The notes beneath the pieces were generated by a model. The model searched no databases. It had not been told where the DNA came from and saw nothing but the letters and a program-made list of their open reading frames with translations. A DNA stretch of 52,767 bases from Variovorax sp. KBW07 (GTDB taxonomy: Bacteria > Pseudomonadota > Gammaproteobacteria > Burkholderiales > Burkholderiaceae_C): assembly GCF_003852515.1 (NCBI RefSeq), contig NZ_QAJK01000131.1:1-52767 (forward strand), written 5' to 3'. The translations under genes and the position numbers were made by a program. Shown here piece by piece: positions 45,376 through 52,767 of this stretch (the first letter of the stretch is position 1; the number at the start of each line of letters is the position of its first letter).

Positions 45376-46346
45376 TCGACGGTCGCGCCCGAGCGCTCGG
45401 TGAGTTCCTTCGATTTCGCGCCCTCGGCCGTGGCCCAGCTGCGGAACTCGGCGAGCGATTTCGACGGCGCCGCTTCGTTGCCCGACTTTTCCATCCGCGC
45501 CTTCACGTCGGGGTCGTTCAGTGCCGCCACGCTGGCGTCGAACAGCTTCTGCGCCATCTCGGGCGGCAGGCCGGCCGGTGCGAACAGGCCGAACCAGAAG
45601 GTGTAGTCGTAGCCCTTCACGCCGGCCTCGGCAATGCTCGGCACGTCGGGAAAGAGCGGCGAGCGCTGGCCCGAGGTCACGGCCAGCACGCGCAGCTTCT
45701 GGCCCTGCGCCATCGGCAACACCGAGGGCGGCGTGCCGAAGGTCAGTTGCACGTCGCCCGCGGCCACCGCCTGGATCGACGGGGCGCCGCCCTTGTAGGG
45801 CACATGCAGCATCGTCACGCCGGCGGCCTTTTCGAACGACAGGCCCGCAAGGTGGGTCACCACGCCGGTGCCCGACGACGAATAGGCCAGCTTGCCCGGG
45901 TTCTGCCGCGCTTCGGCAATCAGTGCCTGCACGGTCTTTGCGCTCACATCCTTGTTGACGGCGAGCAGCATCGGCGCCGAGCTCCAGCGCGAGATGGGCA
46001 CGAAGCTCTTCGCGCCGTCGTACTTCACGGCCTTGTAGAGCAGCTTGTCGCTGCCATAGAGGTTGGCGCTGCCCAGCAGCAGCGTGTAGCCGTCGGGCGC
46101 CGCGCGCGCCACCTGGTCCGACGCGATGGTGGTGCCCGCGCCGGGCTTGTTGTCGATGATCACCGGCTGCCCCAGCAGCTTGGCCATCTTGTCGCTGACG
46201 ATGCGTGCCACCGTGTCGGCCCCGCCGCCGGCGGGAAAGCCCACCACCAGCGTGATCGGCCGCGTGGGGTAGCTGTCCGCCAGGGCGCCGGCCGAGGCCA
46301 GCAGCGCCGCCGCGGCGAATGAAACGGCGCGAAGTTGTTGCTTCAT
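45372..46346 (-). CDS. Tripartite tricarboxylate transporter (Bug) substrate-binding protein
   Basis: A 324-residue periplasmic Bug protein. A signal peptide ending near SAGALADSYP precedes the Bug signature YPTRPITLVVGFPAGGGADT. YSSSGTGVVTHLAGLSF and MLHVPYKGGAPSIQAVAAGD shape the ligand site and contact the carboxylate. No TctA/TctB membrane genes are adjacent, as is usual for the very many orphan Bug proteins of Burkholderiales. GGAG lies eight bases before the start at 46346. It lies between crotonase and CoA-transferase genes. Confidence 0.95.
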   Translation of the reverse strand: MKQQLRAVSFAAAALLASAGALADSYPTRPITLVVGFPAGGGADTVARIVSDKMAKLLGQPVIIDNKPGAGTTIASDQVARAAPDGYTLLLGSANLYGSDKLLYKAVKYDGAKSFVPISRWSSAPMLLAVNKDVSAKTVQALIAEARQNPGKLAYSSSGTGVVTHLAGLSFEKAAGVTMLHVPYKGGAPSIQAVAAGDVQLTFGTPPSVLPMAQGQKLRVLAVTSGQRSPLFPDVPSIAEAGVKGYDYTFWFGLFAPAGLPPEMAQKLFDASVAALNDPDVKARMEKSGNEAAPSKSLAEFRSWATAEGAKSKELTERSGATVE

Positions 46347-46395
46347 GTCTTTGTCTCCGGTTTCTTGTCGTATCGATGGGGAGGGCGGCGCCCGG

Positions 46396-47151
46396 TCAGC
46401 GGCCCTTGAAGACCGGCGGACGCTTCTCACGCCAGGCGCGGCCGCCCTCGGCCAGGTCTTTGGAAGCGACGGTGCGCTGCACCTCGCGCTGGATCGAAGC
46501 GGCGTCGGCACTGCCGCGCGCAATCTGGTTCAGGTGCTTCTTCATGCCCAGCAGCGCCAGCGGCGCCATGCCGGCGAGCGTGGTGCGCAGGCGCAGCACT
46601 TCGGCGTCGAGCGCCTGTGCGTCGTCGACCAGTTGCGTGAGAAAGCCGCAGTCGCGCATGGCGGGACCGTCGAGCTTTTCGGCGGTCAAGAAGAGCCGCT
46701 TGGCCGTGTCCAGCCCGAGCCGTGACACATAGCGCTCCATGCCGCTCTGGTAGTAGTGCAGGCCGAGCCGGGCGGCGGGCATGAACATCTCGGCGCCGCG
46801 CACGCCCACGCGGAAGTCGCAGGCCAGCACCAGGTCGGTGGCCCCGCCGAAGACGCCCCCATGCACCGCCGCGATGGTGACGGCGCGGCAGTTTTCGAGC
46901 GCATCGACCATGTCGCCGAAGCTGCGCCCCTCGGTCTGGCTGCTGGAGGCCACCTCTGATATATCGTAACCGCTGCAAAAGTACTTGCCCTCGGACTGGA
47001 GGACCAGCACCAGCACTTCAGGCGAGCGATTCACCGTCTCCACGAGGCGAACCAGCTCGGGCAGGTCCTCCGGCACGAGCTTGTTCGCGGCCTGCGGGCG
47101 GCGCAGCGTCAGGAAGGCGACCGGGCCTTCGATCTGGAGTGTTGGAAGCAT
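46396..47151 (-). CDS. Enoyl-CoA hydratase/isomerase family protein
   Basis: A 251-residue crotonase-fold protein. The oxyanion-hole regions are FCSGYDISEVA (residues 58-68) and AAVHGGVFGGATDLVLACDF, where Gly-rich turns hold the thioester. The usual second catalytic glutamate region reads PAARLGLHYY and lacks a clear Glu, so hydratase activity is uncertain; isomerase, hydrolase or decarboxylase activity is possible. Residues Asp63-Ile64-Ser65 are coded GAT-ATA-TCA, rare in this genome, creating a regulatory-looking site. It is the first gene of the module and is divergent from the GntR gene. Confidence 0.9.
   Translation of the reverse strand: MLPTLQIEGPVAFLTLRRPQAANKLVPEDLPELVRLVETVNRSPEVLVLVLQSEGKYFCSGYDISEVASSSQTEGRSFGDMVDALENCRAVTIAAVHGGVFGGATDLVLACDFRVGVRGAEMFMPAARLGLHYYQSGMERYVSRLGLDTAKRLFLTAEKLDGPAMRDCGFLTQLVDDAQALDAEVLRLRTTLAGMAPLALLGMKKHLNQIARGSADAASIQREVQRTVASKDLAEGGRAWREKRPPVFKGR
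46957..46969. promoter_or_regulatory. Intragenic copy of TGATATATC-GTAA site
   Basis: TGATATATCGTAA inside the crotonase gene, matching the intergenic site at 47173-47186 except for one inserted T. On the - strand it includes the palindrome TGATATATCA's core. Rare Ile codon ATA is used to form it. Confidence 0.45.
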
Positions 47152-47172
47152 TGATGTACCAAATGACTGAAT

Positions 47173-47186
47173 TGATATATCTGTAA
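47173..47186. promoter_or_regulatory. Candidate GntR operator in divergent intergenic region
   Basis: TGATATATCTGTAA lies in the 58-base gap between the crotonase and GntR starts; its core GATATATC is self-complementary. A second palindrome, TTAGCTAA, follows at 47189-47196. The gap is strongly AT-rich against a GC-rich background. A related site lies 216 bases away at 46957-46969. Confidence 0.55.
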
Positions 47187-47209
47187 GGTTAGCTAATATC
47201 GCAATTCCC

Positions 47210-47881
47210 ATGCAACCCGCGAAAACCCTCGACACCCCCAGCCTGCAGGACCAGATCCGTGGCCGGCTCGAAAAAGACATTCAGGCAGGCACGTTGTCGC
47301 CCGGCATGCCCATCGACGAAAAAGCGCTGGCGCTGAGCTTCAACACCTCGCGCACGCCGGTGCGCGAGGCGCTGCTGCTGCTGAGTGCGCGCGGCCTGGT
47401 CGACATCGTTCCGCGCACCGGCATCTACGTGCGCCAGCTGCGGGCGAACGAACTGGTCGCGATGATGGAAGCGCTGGGCGAGCTCGAAGGCGTGCTGGCG
47501 CGGCTGGCGGCGTTGCGCATCGGCCCGGCGTTGCGCGACGAGTTGCTGCGCGCGCTGGCCGGCACCGCCGCGCAGGCGGAGGCGAACGACGCCGAGGCCT
47601 ACCAGCAGGCCAACGCCGTGCTGCACGACGTGATCTACCGTGCCAGCGGCAATCCGTTCATCGTCGAGCAGGCGCAGACGGTGCGCCTGCGCATCGCGGC
47701 TTACAGGGGGCGGATGTTCGAGAAACCCGGGCGCCTGGCCGCTTCACAGCGGGAGCACGAGCGGGTGGTGGAGTGGATCCTGAAAGGCCACGCGGACAAC
47801 GCCGCGGAGGCGATGCGCGACCACATCTCGGTGGGCGGCAAGGTGTTTGCCGACCTCGTGCTGAACAACAAGTTCGGCTAG
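47210..47881 (+). CDS. GntR family transcriptional regulator (FCD type)
   Basis: A 223-residue FadR-subfamily GntR regulator. The N-terminal winged helix is seen in LQDQIRGRLEKDIQAGTLSP, then ALSFNTSRTPVREALLLLSA, the recognition-helix region. The all-helical FCD ligand domain follows from residue ~90, with likely metal-binding histidines in AVLHDVIYRASGN and HERVVEWILKGH. FCD regulators usually bind small organic acids. It is divergent from, and probably controls, the crotonase-Bug-CoA-transferase genes. It converges on metG. Confidence 0.94.
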   Translation: MQPAKTLDTPSLQDQIRGRLEKDIQAGTLSPGMPIDEKALALSFNTSRTPVREALLLLSARGLVDIVPRTGIYVRQLRANELVAMMEALGELEGVLARLAALRIGPALRDELLRALAGTAAQAEANDAEAYQQANAVLHDVIYRASGNPFIVEQAQTVRLRIAAYRGRMFEKPGRLAASQREHERVVEWILKGHADNAAEAMRDHISVGGKVFADLVLNNKFG

Positions 47882-47922
47882 CCCGGCCTGTTGCGCGGCC
47901 GGACCCTGCTTTTCTACTTTTT

Positions 47923-50046
47923 TCAGCGAACGCGCATGCCCGGCGTCGCGCCCGGCCACGGCTCGAGCACGTGGATGCCCGGGTTGGCTTTTTCGTCGCC
48001 ATGGCTCGCGGCCAGCACCATGCCTTCGCTGACGCCGAACTTCATCTTGCGCGGCGCCAGGTTGGCGACCAGCACCGTCAGCTTGCCCACCAGTTGCTCG
48101 GGTTGGTAGGCCGAGGCGATGCCGCTGAACACGTTGCGCGTTTTTCCTTCGCCCGCATCGAGCGTCAAGCGCAGCAGCTTGGTCGAGCCCTCGACTTTTT
48201 CGCAGGCCACGATCTTCGCGATGCGCAGGTCGATCTTCACGAAGTCGTCGATGGTGATGGTCGGCGCGATGGCTTCGCCGCCGGGCAGCGCATCGGCGGA
48301 CGCGGGTTCCGCCGCAGCAGCGGAGGCCGCAGTGGCAGCACCGGGCGCCGCTTCCGGCGCGTCGAACAGCTTGTCTACCACCTTGGCATCGGCACGCTGC
48401 ATCAGGTGCTTGTAGTCGCCGATGGCGTGGCCGGCCGGCAGGGCCTGCGCGGCATCGGACCAGACCAGCGGTGCGATCTTCAGGAAGGCCTCGACGTTCA
48501 CGGCCAGCGCCGGCAGCACCGGCTTCAGGTACAGCGTGAGCAGGCGGAAGGCCTCGATGCACACCGTGCACACGTCGTGCAGCCGTGCCTCGGCGCCTTC
48601 CTTCTTGGCCAGTTCCCAGGGCTTGTTCTGGTCGACGTATTCGTTCACCTTGTCGGCCAGCGCCATCACCTCGCGCAGGGCGCGGGCGTAGTCGCGGCCG
48701 TCGTACAGCGACTGCACCTGCGGCGCGGCCGCGCGCAGCGCCGACAGCAGCGTTTCGCCATCGGCCGACACCGTGCCCAGTTGGCTGCCGAAGCGCTTGC
48801 CGATGAAGCCCGCCGCGCGGCTGGCAATGTTGATGTACTTGCCCACGAGGTCGCTGTTGACGCGCGCCACGAAGTCCTCGGGGTTGAACTCGATGTCTTC
48901 GTTCCGGCCGTTCAGCTTGGCCGCGATGTAGTAGCGCAGCCATTCGGGATCGAGGCCGATCGACAGGTATTTGAGCGGATCGAGTCCTGTGCCGCGGCTC
49001 TTGCTCATCTTCTCGCCGTCCTTCAGCGTGAGGTGGCCGTGCACGTACACCGCATTGGGTGCCTTGCGGCCGCTGAAGTGCAGCATGGCGGGCCAGAACA
49101 GCGTGTGGAAGGTGATGATGTCCTTGCCGATGAAGTGAACCTGCTCCAGGTCCGGGTCGGCCATGTACTCGGTGTACGAGATGCCGTCGCCGCCCAGTTC
49201 GATGCAGCGCTTGTCGAGCAGGTTCTTCAGCGAGGCCAGGTAGCCCACGGGCGCGTCGAGCCACACGTAGAAGTACTTGCCCGGCGCATCGGGGATCTCG
49301 ATGCCGAAATAGGGCGCGTCGCGGCTGATGTCCCAGTCACTGAGACCACCTTTGCCTTCGTCGTCCTTGTAGAGCCACTCGCGGATCTTGTTCTGCACTT
49401 CGGACTGCACGTGGCCGGGCGCGGCGGTCCATTCCTTCAGGTAGGCCTCACAGCGCGGGTCCGACAGCTTGAAGAAGAAGTGCTCCGAGCTGCGCAGCTC
49501 GGGCTTGGCGCCCGACAGCGCCGAGTAGGGGTTGATCAGCTCGGTGGGCGCGTACACGGCGCCGCACACCTCGCAGTTGTCGCCGTACTGGTCCTTCGAA
49601 TGGCAGTTGGGGCATTCGCCCTTGATGAAGCGGTCGGCCAGGAACATGCCCTTTGCAGGGTCGTAGAACTGCTCGACGCTCTTGGTCGCAATGAGGCCGT
49701 TGGCACGCAGGTCGCGGTAGATGTCCTGCGCCAACTGGTGGTTCTCGGGCGCATCGGTCGAGTGCCAGTTGTCGAACGAGATGTAGTAGCCATCGAGGTA
49801 GGGCTTGCGGCCCGCCGCGATCTCGGCCACGAAGGCCTGCGGCGTCACGCCGGCCTTGTCGGCCGCGATGGTGATGGCCGCGCCGTGCGCGTCGTCGGCG
49901 CACACGAAGTTGACCTCGGCGCCATTCATTCGCTGGTTCCGCACCCAGATGTCGGCCTGGATGTATTCCATCATGTGGCCGATATGGAACTTGCCGTTGG
50001 CATACGGCAGGGCGGTGGTAACGAAGAGCTTGCGCGGGGCGGACAT
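47923..50046 (-). CDS. metG: Methionine--tRNA ligase
   Basis: A 707-residue class I synthetase. The HIGH motif is in [25 protein letters not shown] in [12 protein letters not shown], and a zinc-binding knuckle in ECPNCHSK and CEVCGAVY. An Ala/Pro-rich linker (about residues 560-590) joins a C-terminal tRNA-binding domain of the EMAP/Arc1p type ([20 protein letters not shown]), which also dimerises the enzyme. It charges both initiator and elongator tRNA-Met. The start at 50046 is at the family's normal N-terminus. Confidence 0.97.
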   Translation of the reverse strand: MSAPRKLFVTTALPYANGKFHIGHMMEYIQADIWVRNQRMNGAEVNFVCADDAHGAAITIAADKAGVTPQAFVAEIAAGRKPYLDGYYISFDNWHSTDAPENHQLAQDIYRDLRANGLIATKSVEQFYDPAKGMFLADRFIKGECPNCHSKDQYGDNCEVCGAVYAPTELINPYSALSGAKPELRSSEHFFFKLSDPRCEAYLKEWTAAPGHVQSEVQNKIREWLYKDDEGKGGLSDWDISRDAPYFGIEIPDAPGKYFYVWLDAPVGYLASLKNLLDKRCIELGGDGISYTEYMADPDLEQVHFIGKDIITFHTLFWPAMLHFSGRKAPNAVYVHGHLTLKDGEKMSKSRGTGLDPLKYLSIGLDPEWLRYYIAAKLNGRNEDIEFNPEDFVARVNSDLVGKYINIASRAAGFIGKRFGSQLGTVSADGETLLSALRAAAPQVQSLYDGRDYARALREVMALADKVNEYVDQNKPWELAKKEGAEARLHDVCTVCIEAFRLLTLYLKPVLPALAVNVEAFLKIAPLVWSDAAQALPAGHAIGDYKHLMQRADAKVVDKLFDAPEAAPGAATAASAAAAEPASADALPGGEAIAPTITIDDFVKIDLRIAKIVACEKVEGSTKLLRLTLDAGEGKTRNVFSGIASAYQPEQLVGKLTVLVANLAPRKMKFGVSEGMVLAASHGDEKANPGIHVLEPWPGATPGMRVR

Positions 50047-50156
50047 CGGGGAGGGCGCTTTCGGGAGTGACGGACAGGGGAACCGGGCATTTTAGGTGGC
50101 GGCGTGCGCCGGTGGGTTTGGTGGCAGCATCAGCCCCAATGTCCCGCATTTCCCAC

Positions 50157-50828
50157 ATGTCATCTCCTGTGCCCCACGCCATCGATCTCCATGCCTACAT
50201 CGCCGGATTCGCCGCGTCGCCGCTGGCGCGATGGGGGCGCTGTCTTCCGTGGGAGCTGCCGGTGCAGGCGCCGCAGATCGTGCGCGAACTGCTGGCTGGT
50301 CTGCCCGCCGGCGAGTACGCCATCGAGGGCGATGTCGCCATCCACCGCAGCGCGCGCGTCGAACCCGGCGCGGTGCTGAAAGGGCCGCTCATCCTCGGTG
50401 CAGGCTGTTTCGTGGCCACCGGCGCCTACCTGCGTGGCGGCAACTGGGTCGATGCGGGCTGCAGCATCGGGCCGGGCGTGGAACTGAAGTCGTCCTTCGT
50501 GTTCGCGGGCACGGCGCTCGCGCACTTCAACTTCGTCGGCGATTCGGTGTTGGGCGCCGGCGTCAACATGGAAGCCGGCAGCATCGTCTGCAACCACCGC
50601 AACGAGCGCGCCGACAAGAACATCCGCGTGCGAATCCGTGACGGCGGCGACGGCGGTGATGGCGGCGCACTGCACCCCACGGGCTGCGAGAAGTTCGGCG
50701 CGCTCGTCGGCGATGGTGCGCGCATCGGTGCCAATGCGGTCATTGCGCCCGGTGCATTGCTGCTTCCCGGCCGCGTCGTGGCGCGCGCTTCGCTGCTCGA
50801 TCAGGAACTGCCCAACGACCCGCTCTGA
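50157..50828 (+). CDS. Left-handed beta-helix acyltransferase-like protein
   Basis: A 223-residue protein with hexapeptide-repeat character (AIHRSARVEPGAVLKGPLIL, then CFVATGAYLRGGNWVDAGCS and IGANAVIAPGALLLPGRVVA), the LpxA/GlmU-like left-handed beta-helix. Most such proteins are acyl- or nucleotidyltransferases, and the inserted NFVGDSVLG and VCNHRNERADK loops recall the sugar-1-phosphate nucleotidyltransferase C-terminal type. No nucleotidyltransferase domain is attached, so the reaction is unknown. ATG 50157 is chosen; 50139 is an in-frame alternative. It is divergent from metG. Confidence 0.83.
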   Translation: MSSPVPHAIDLHAYIAGFAASPLARWGRCLPWELPVQAPQIVRELLAGLPAGEYAIEGDVAIHRSARVEPGAVLKGPLILGAGCFVATGAYLRGGNWVDAGCSIGPGVELKSSFVFAGTALAHFNFVGDSVLGAGVNMEAGSIVCNHRNERADKNIRVRIRDGGDGGDGGALHPTGCEKFGALVGDGARIGANAVIAPGALLLPGRVVARASLLDQELPNDPL

Positions 50829-50889
50829 GCCGAAAAATCGACGAAAAGTGCATGGCATCATCGCCCGCTCAAATCACCGGGAGGATTCG

Positions 50890-51573
50890 ATGCACAACAC
50901 TACCAAGTCATTTGGTTTCAAGGCAATTCTGGGCACCGCCATCGCAGCCATGGCCGCCGCGGCAAGCACCAGCGCCATCGCAGCGGCCCCGTCGTTTGCC
51001 GATTGCTTCAAGCTCAAGCCCGGCGTGGCCTACACGCTGAGCGACCGTTCCAAGGTACAGATCATCAAGTCCCAGTTCGCGGGCAAGGCCGCGGTGGGCG
51101 TGGTCAGCACCGACGGCGGCGTCAAGTCGGCCAGGTTCTTCGACGAAACCGGCCGCCAGCGGCTGGGCTCGGAGCAGTACGGCGTTGCGGCGCTCGGCGG
51201 CAATGCCAGCAAGGTGGTCATCAAGGAAGTTTTCACGGCCCCGTTCCCCGAGGTTCCGGCCGACGTCAAGCCGGGCGCCACCTTCAAGCTGGCCGGCAAG
51301 GGCGTGAAGACCACCAGCGCGGGCAACGAGCCGTTCGACTTCGCAAAGAGGTACCAGGCGGACCACGTTTTCGTGGGCTTCGAAAACCTGGAGCTGAAGC
51401 CGAACTACAACGCCCGCACTTTCGAAAACGTCTGCCACGTGCGCTCCCGCGGCGAAGACAACTCCGTCGACTCCTGGTACGCACCGCAATACGGCGTCAT
51501 CAAGATGGAGGTGAAGACCGCCAAGGGCGACGCGCTCTTCAGCTACGAGCTCGACGGCCTGGAAGAGCGCTGA
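50890..51573 (+). CDS. Secreted protein of unknown function
   Basis: A 227-residue protein with a clear signal peptide (FKAILGTAIAAMAAAASTSA, cleavage probably after AIA-A near residue 31). I do not recognise the mature part. It has two cysteines (DCFKLKPG and NVCHVRSRG) that could form a disulfide, and looks beta-rich, with alternating strands such as VKSARFFDETGRQRLGSEQY and YGVIKMEVKTAKGDALFSYE. AGGA lies six bases upstream of the ATG. It stands alone between the beta-helix gene and the isocitrate dehydrogenase gene, so context gives no hint. Confidence 0.85.
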   Translation: MHNTTKSFGFKAILGTAIAAMAAAASTSAIAAAPSFADCFKLKPGVAYTLSDRSKVQIIKSQFAGKAAVGVVSTDGGVKSARFFDETGRQRLGSEQYGVAALGGNASKVVIKEVFTAPFPEVPADVKPGATFKLAGKGVKTTSAGNEPFDFAKRYQADHVFVGFENLELKPNYNARTFENVCHVRSRGEDNSVDSWYAPQYGVIKMEVKTAKGDALFSYELDGLEER

Positions 51574-51636
51574 GGCGCGGGCGCTCTCCCGCTTTTTCAG
51601 CACGCCCCGCGCGGCCTTGTGGGCATAAGGTCTTGC

Positions 51637-51655
51637 GCCTGCCGCGCGGGCAGGC
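51637..51655. terminator. Palindromic hairpin upstream of isocitrate dehydrogenase
   Basis: GCCTGCC (51637-51643), GCGCG, GGCAGGC (51649-51655): a perfect 7-base stem, 64 bases after the secreted-protein stop. There is no T tract, so termination would be inefficient or factor-dependent. Confidence 0.4.
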
Positions 51656-51707
51656 CGTGGGATGATTCCGGCCAGCTTTTTCGCCAACCGACCCGAGCGC
51701 CCCATCT

Positions 51708-52739
51708 ATGACCACCTCCATTCCCGCAACCCTGATTCCCGGCGACGGCATCGGCCCCGAAATCGTCGATGCCACCCTGGCCGCGCTCGACGCGCTGAAG
51801 GCGCCCTTCGAGTGGGACCGCCAGATTGCCGGCCTCGGTGGCGTGGTGGCCGCGGGCGACCCGCTGCCGCCGGCCACGCTGGAAAGCATCCGCCGCACCC
51901 GCCTGGCCCTGAAGGGGCCACTGGAAACGCCATCGGGCGGCGGCTACCGCTCGTCGAACGTGCGGCTGCGCGAGGAGTTCCAGCTGTACGCCAACCTGCG
52001 TCCGGCGCGCACCATCATTCCGGGTGGCCGCTTCGACAAGATCGACCTGGTGGTGGTGCGCGAAAACCTCGAGGGCCTGTACATCGGCCACGAGCACTAC
52101 GTGCCGATCGACGGCGACCCGCATGCGGTGGCCATGGCGACCGGCATCAACACCCGCCAGGGCAGCCGCCGCCTGCTCGAATACGCCTTCGAAACGGCCG
52201 TGGCAACGGGCCGCAAGAAGGTGACGATCGTGCACAAGGCGAACATCATGAAGGCGCTGACGGGCATCTTCCTGGAGACGGGCCTGGACCTGTACGAGAA
52301 GAAGTACAAGGGCAAGTTCGAGCTGGACACGGTGATCATCGACGCCTGTGCGATGAAGCTGGTGCTGAACCCGTGGCAGTTCGACATGCTGGTGACGACG
52401 AACCTGTTCGGCGACATCCTGTCGGACCTGGTGGCCGGCCTGGTCGGCGGCCTGGGCATGGCACCGGGCGCGAACATCGGCGCGGACGCGGCGATTTTCG
52501 AGGCGGTGCATGGGTCGGCGCCTGATATCGCTGGCAAGGGGATTGCAAATCCCATTGCGTTGCTGCTGGCTGCTGCGTTGATGCTGGACCACGTTCGGCT
52601 GCCTGAGTTGGCTACGCGCTTGCGCACGGCGATTGATGAGACGCTGAATATCGACAAGGTTCGTACGGGGGACCTCGGGGGGGCGGCTGGTACGGCGGCT
52701 TTCACCAAGGCGCTGGTCAGTCGCATCAACGGGGGTTGA
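51708..52739 (+). CDS. NAD-type isocitrate dehydrogenase (IDH/IMDH family)
   Basis: A 343-residue beta-decarboxylating dehydrogenase. TLIPGDGIGPEIVDATLAAL opens the family fold; the substrate loop PSGGGYRSSNVRLREEF has the Ser and Arg pattern of isocitrate rather than isopropylmalate enzymes, and NLFGDILSDL plus VHGSAPDIAGKGIANP hold the metal and NAD sites. It would convert isocitrate to 2-oxoglutarate with NAD. The last ~75 codons change from C-ending to G/T-ending codons. Closely related tartrate or homoisocitrate dehydrogenases cannot be excluded. Confidence 0.9.
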   Translation: MTTSIPATLIPGDGIGPEIVDATLAALDALKAPFEWDRQIAGLGGVVAAGDPLPPATLESIRRTRLALKGPLETPSGGGYRSSNVRLREEFQLYANLRPARTIIPGGRFDKIDLVVVRENLEGLYIGHEHYVPIDGDPHAVAMATGINTRQGSRRLLEYAFETAVATGRKKVTIVHKANIMKALTGIFLETGLDLYEKKYKGKFELDTVIIDACAMKLVLNPWQFDMLVTTNLFGDILSDLVAGLVGGLGMAPGANIGADAAIFEAVHGSAPDIAGKGIANPIALLLAAALMLDHVRLPELATRLRTAIDETLNIDKVRTGDLGGAAGTAAFTKALVSRINGG

Positions 52740-52767
52740 GTCGTTCTTGGCGCTGCTGTTTGGGAGC

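Noticed and set aside
42427-47881. A hydrogenase or CO-metabolism island joining hoxX and the CoA module
   Set aside because: Apart from hoxX no hyp, hox or CO-dehydrogenase gene is present; the CoA module has its own regulator and faces hoxX tail to tail.
47773-50070. Open + strand frame of 765 codons opposite metG
   Set aside because: metG on the - strand has HIGH, KMSKS and zinc motifs; the + frame is a compositional shadow.

Overview
The window is 52.8 kb of GC-rich, gene-dense bacterial chromosome with no rRNA, tRNA, CRISPR array, insertion sequence or recognisable prophage. Gene content and order (fmdB-DUF502-aspS, ubiE-ubiJ-ubiB, DUF3460-scpA, orphan Bug-type binding protein, hoxX) and several intergenic repeat types point to a betaproteobacterium of the order Burkholderiales, most likely Comamonadaceae and Variovorax-like. 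That placement is inference from protein resemblance, not from a marker gene. No stretch above 300 bases lacks a gene; the longest gene-free pieces are the first 265 bases and 24259-24494.

Left part (1-18.4 kb, nearly all on the + strand): a giant FAD/iron-sulfur oxidoreductase with HIT and DUF971 genes; a ubiquinone block (ubiE, Tim44-like, ubiJ, ubiB) followed by a sodium:solute symporter; fmdB-type zinc ribbon, DUF502 membrane protein and aspS; a small toxin-antitoxin pair (Phd/YefM-like antitoxin plus CcdB-like toxin) lying between aspS and nudB; then nudB, a nuclease/phosphatase-fold gene, folE directly coupled to a BLUF blue-light receptor, an EamA exporter and a DUF429 gene.

Middle part (18.5-34.2 kb): an envelope-stress/persistence-type group (CsbD, BON lipoprotein, ferritin-like protein, holin-like, DUF883 and DUF1328 membrane proteins) next to a divergent CHASE3 histidine kinase / LuxR-type regulator pair and a lone receiver protein; an AsmA protein; a ThiF/MoeB protein, S41 protease and gpmA on the - strand; then rhodanese, grxC, secB, gpsA, nadC and nadA on the + strand.

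Right part (34.2-52.8 kb): on the - strand queD, queE, panC, panB, nadB, scpA and DUF3460, so all three de novo NAD genes (nadA, nadB, nadC) lie in the window; a BamE/SmpA-like lipoprotein converging on a SulP anion transporter; a hoxX-type gene with no hydrogenase genes near it; a three-gene catabolic unit (crotonase, Bug binding protein, CaiB-type CoA-transferase) divergent from a GntR regulator; metG; a left-handed beta-helix protein; a secreted protein I do not recognise; and an NAD-type isocitrate dehydrogenase.

Most of this is housekeeping. The points most worth a second look are the hybrid toxin-antitoxin pair inside a housekeeping cluster, the folE-BLUF pair, the orphan hoxX, the GntR-controlled CoA module with a duplicated TGATATATC site (one copy inside a coding region and built from rare codons), and a QueD homologue lacking the usual catalytic cysteine.
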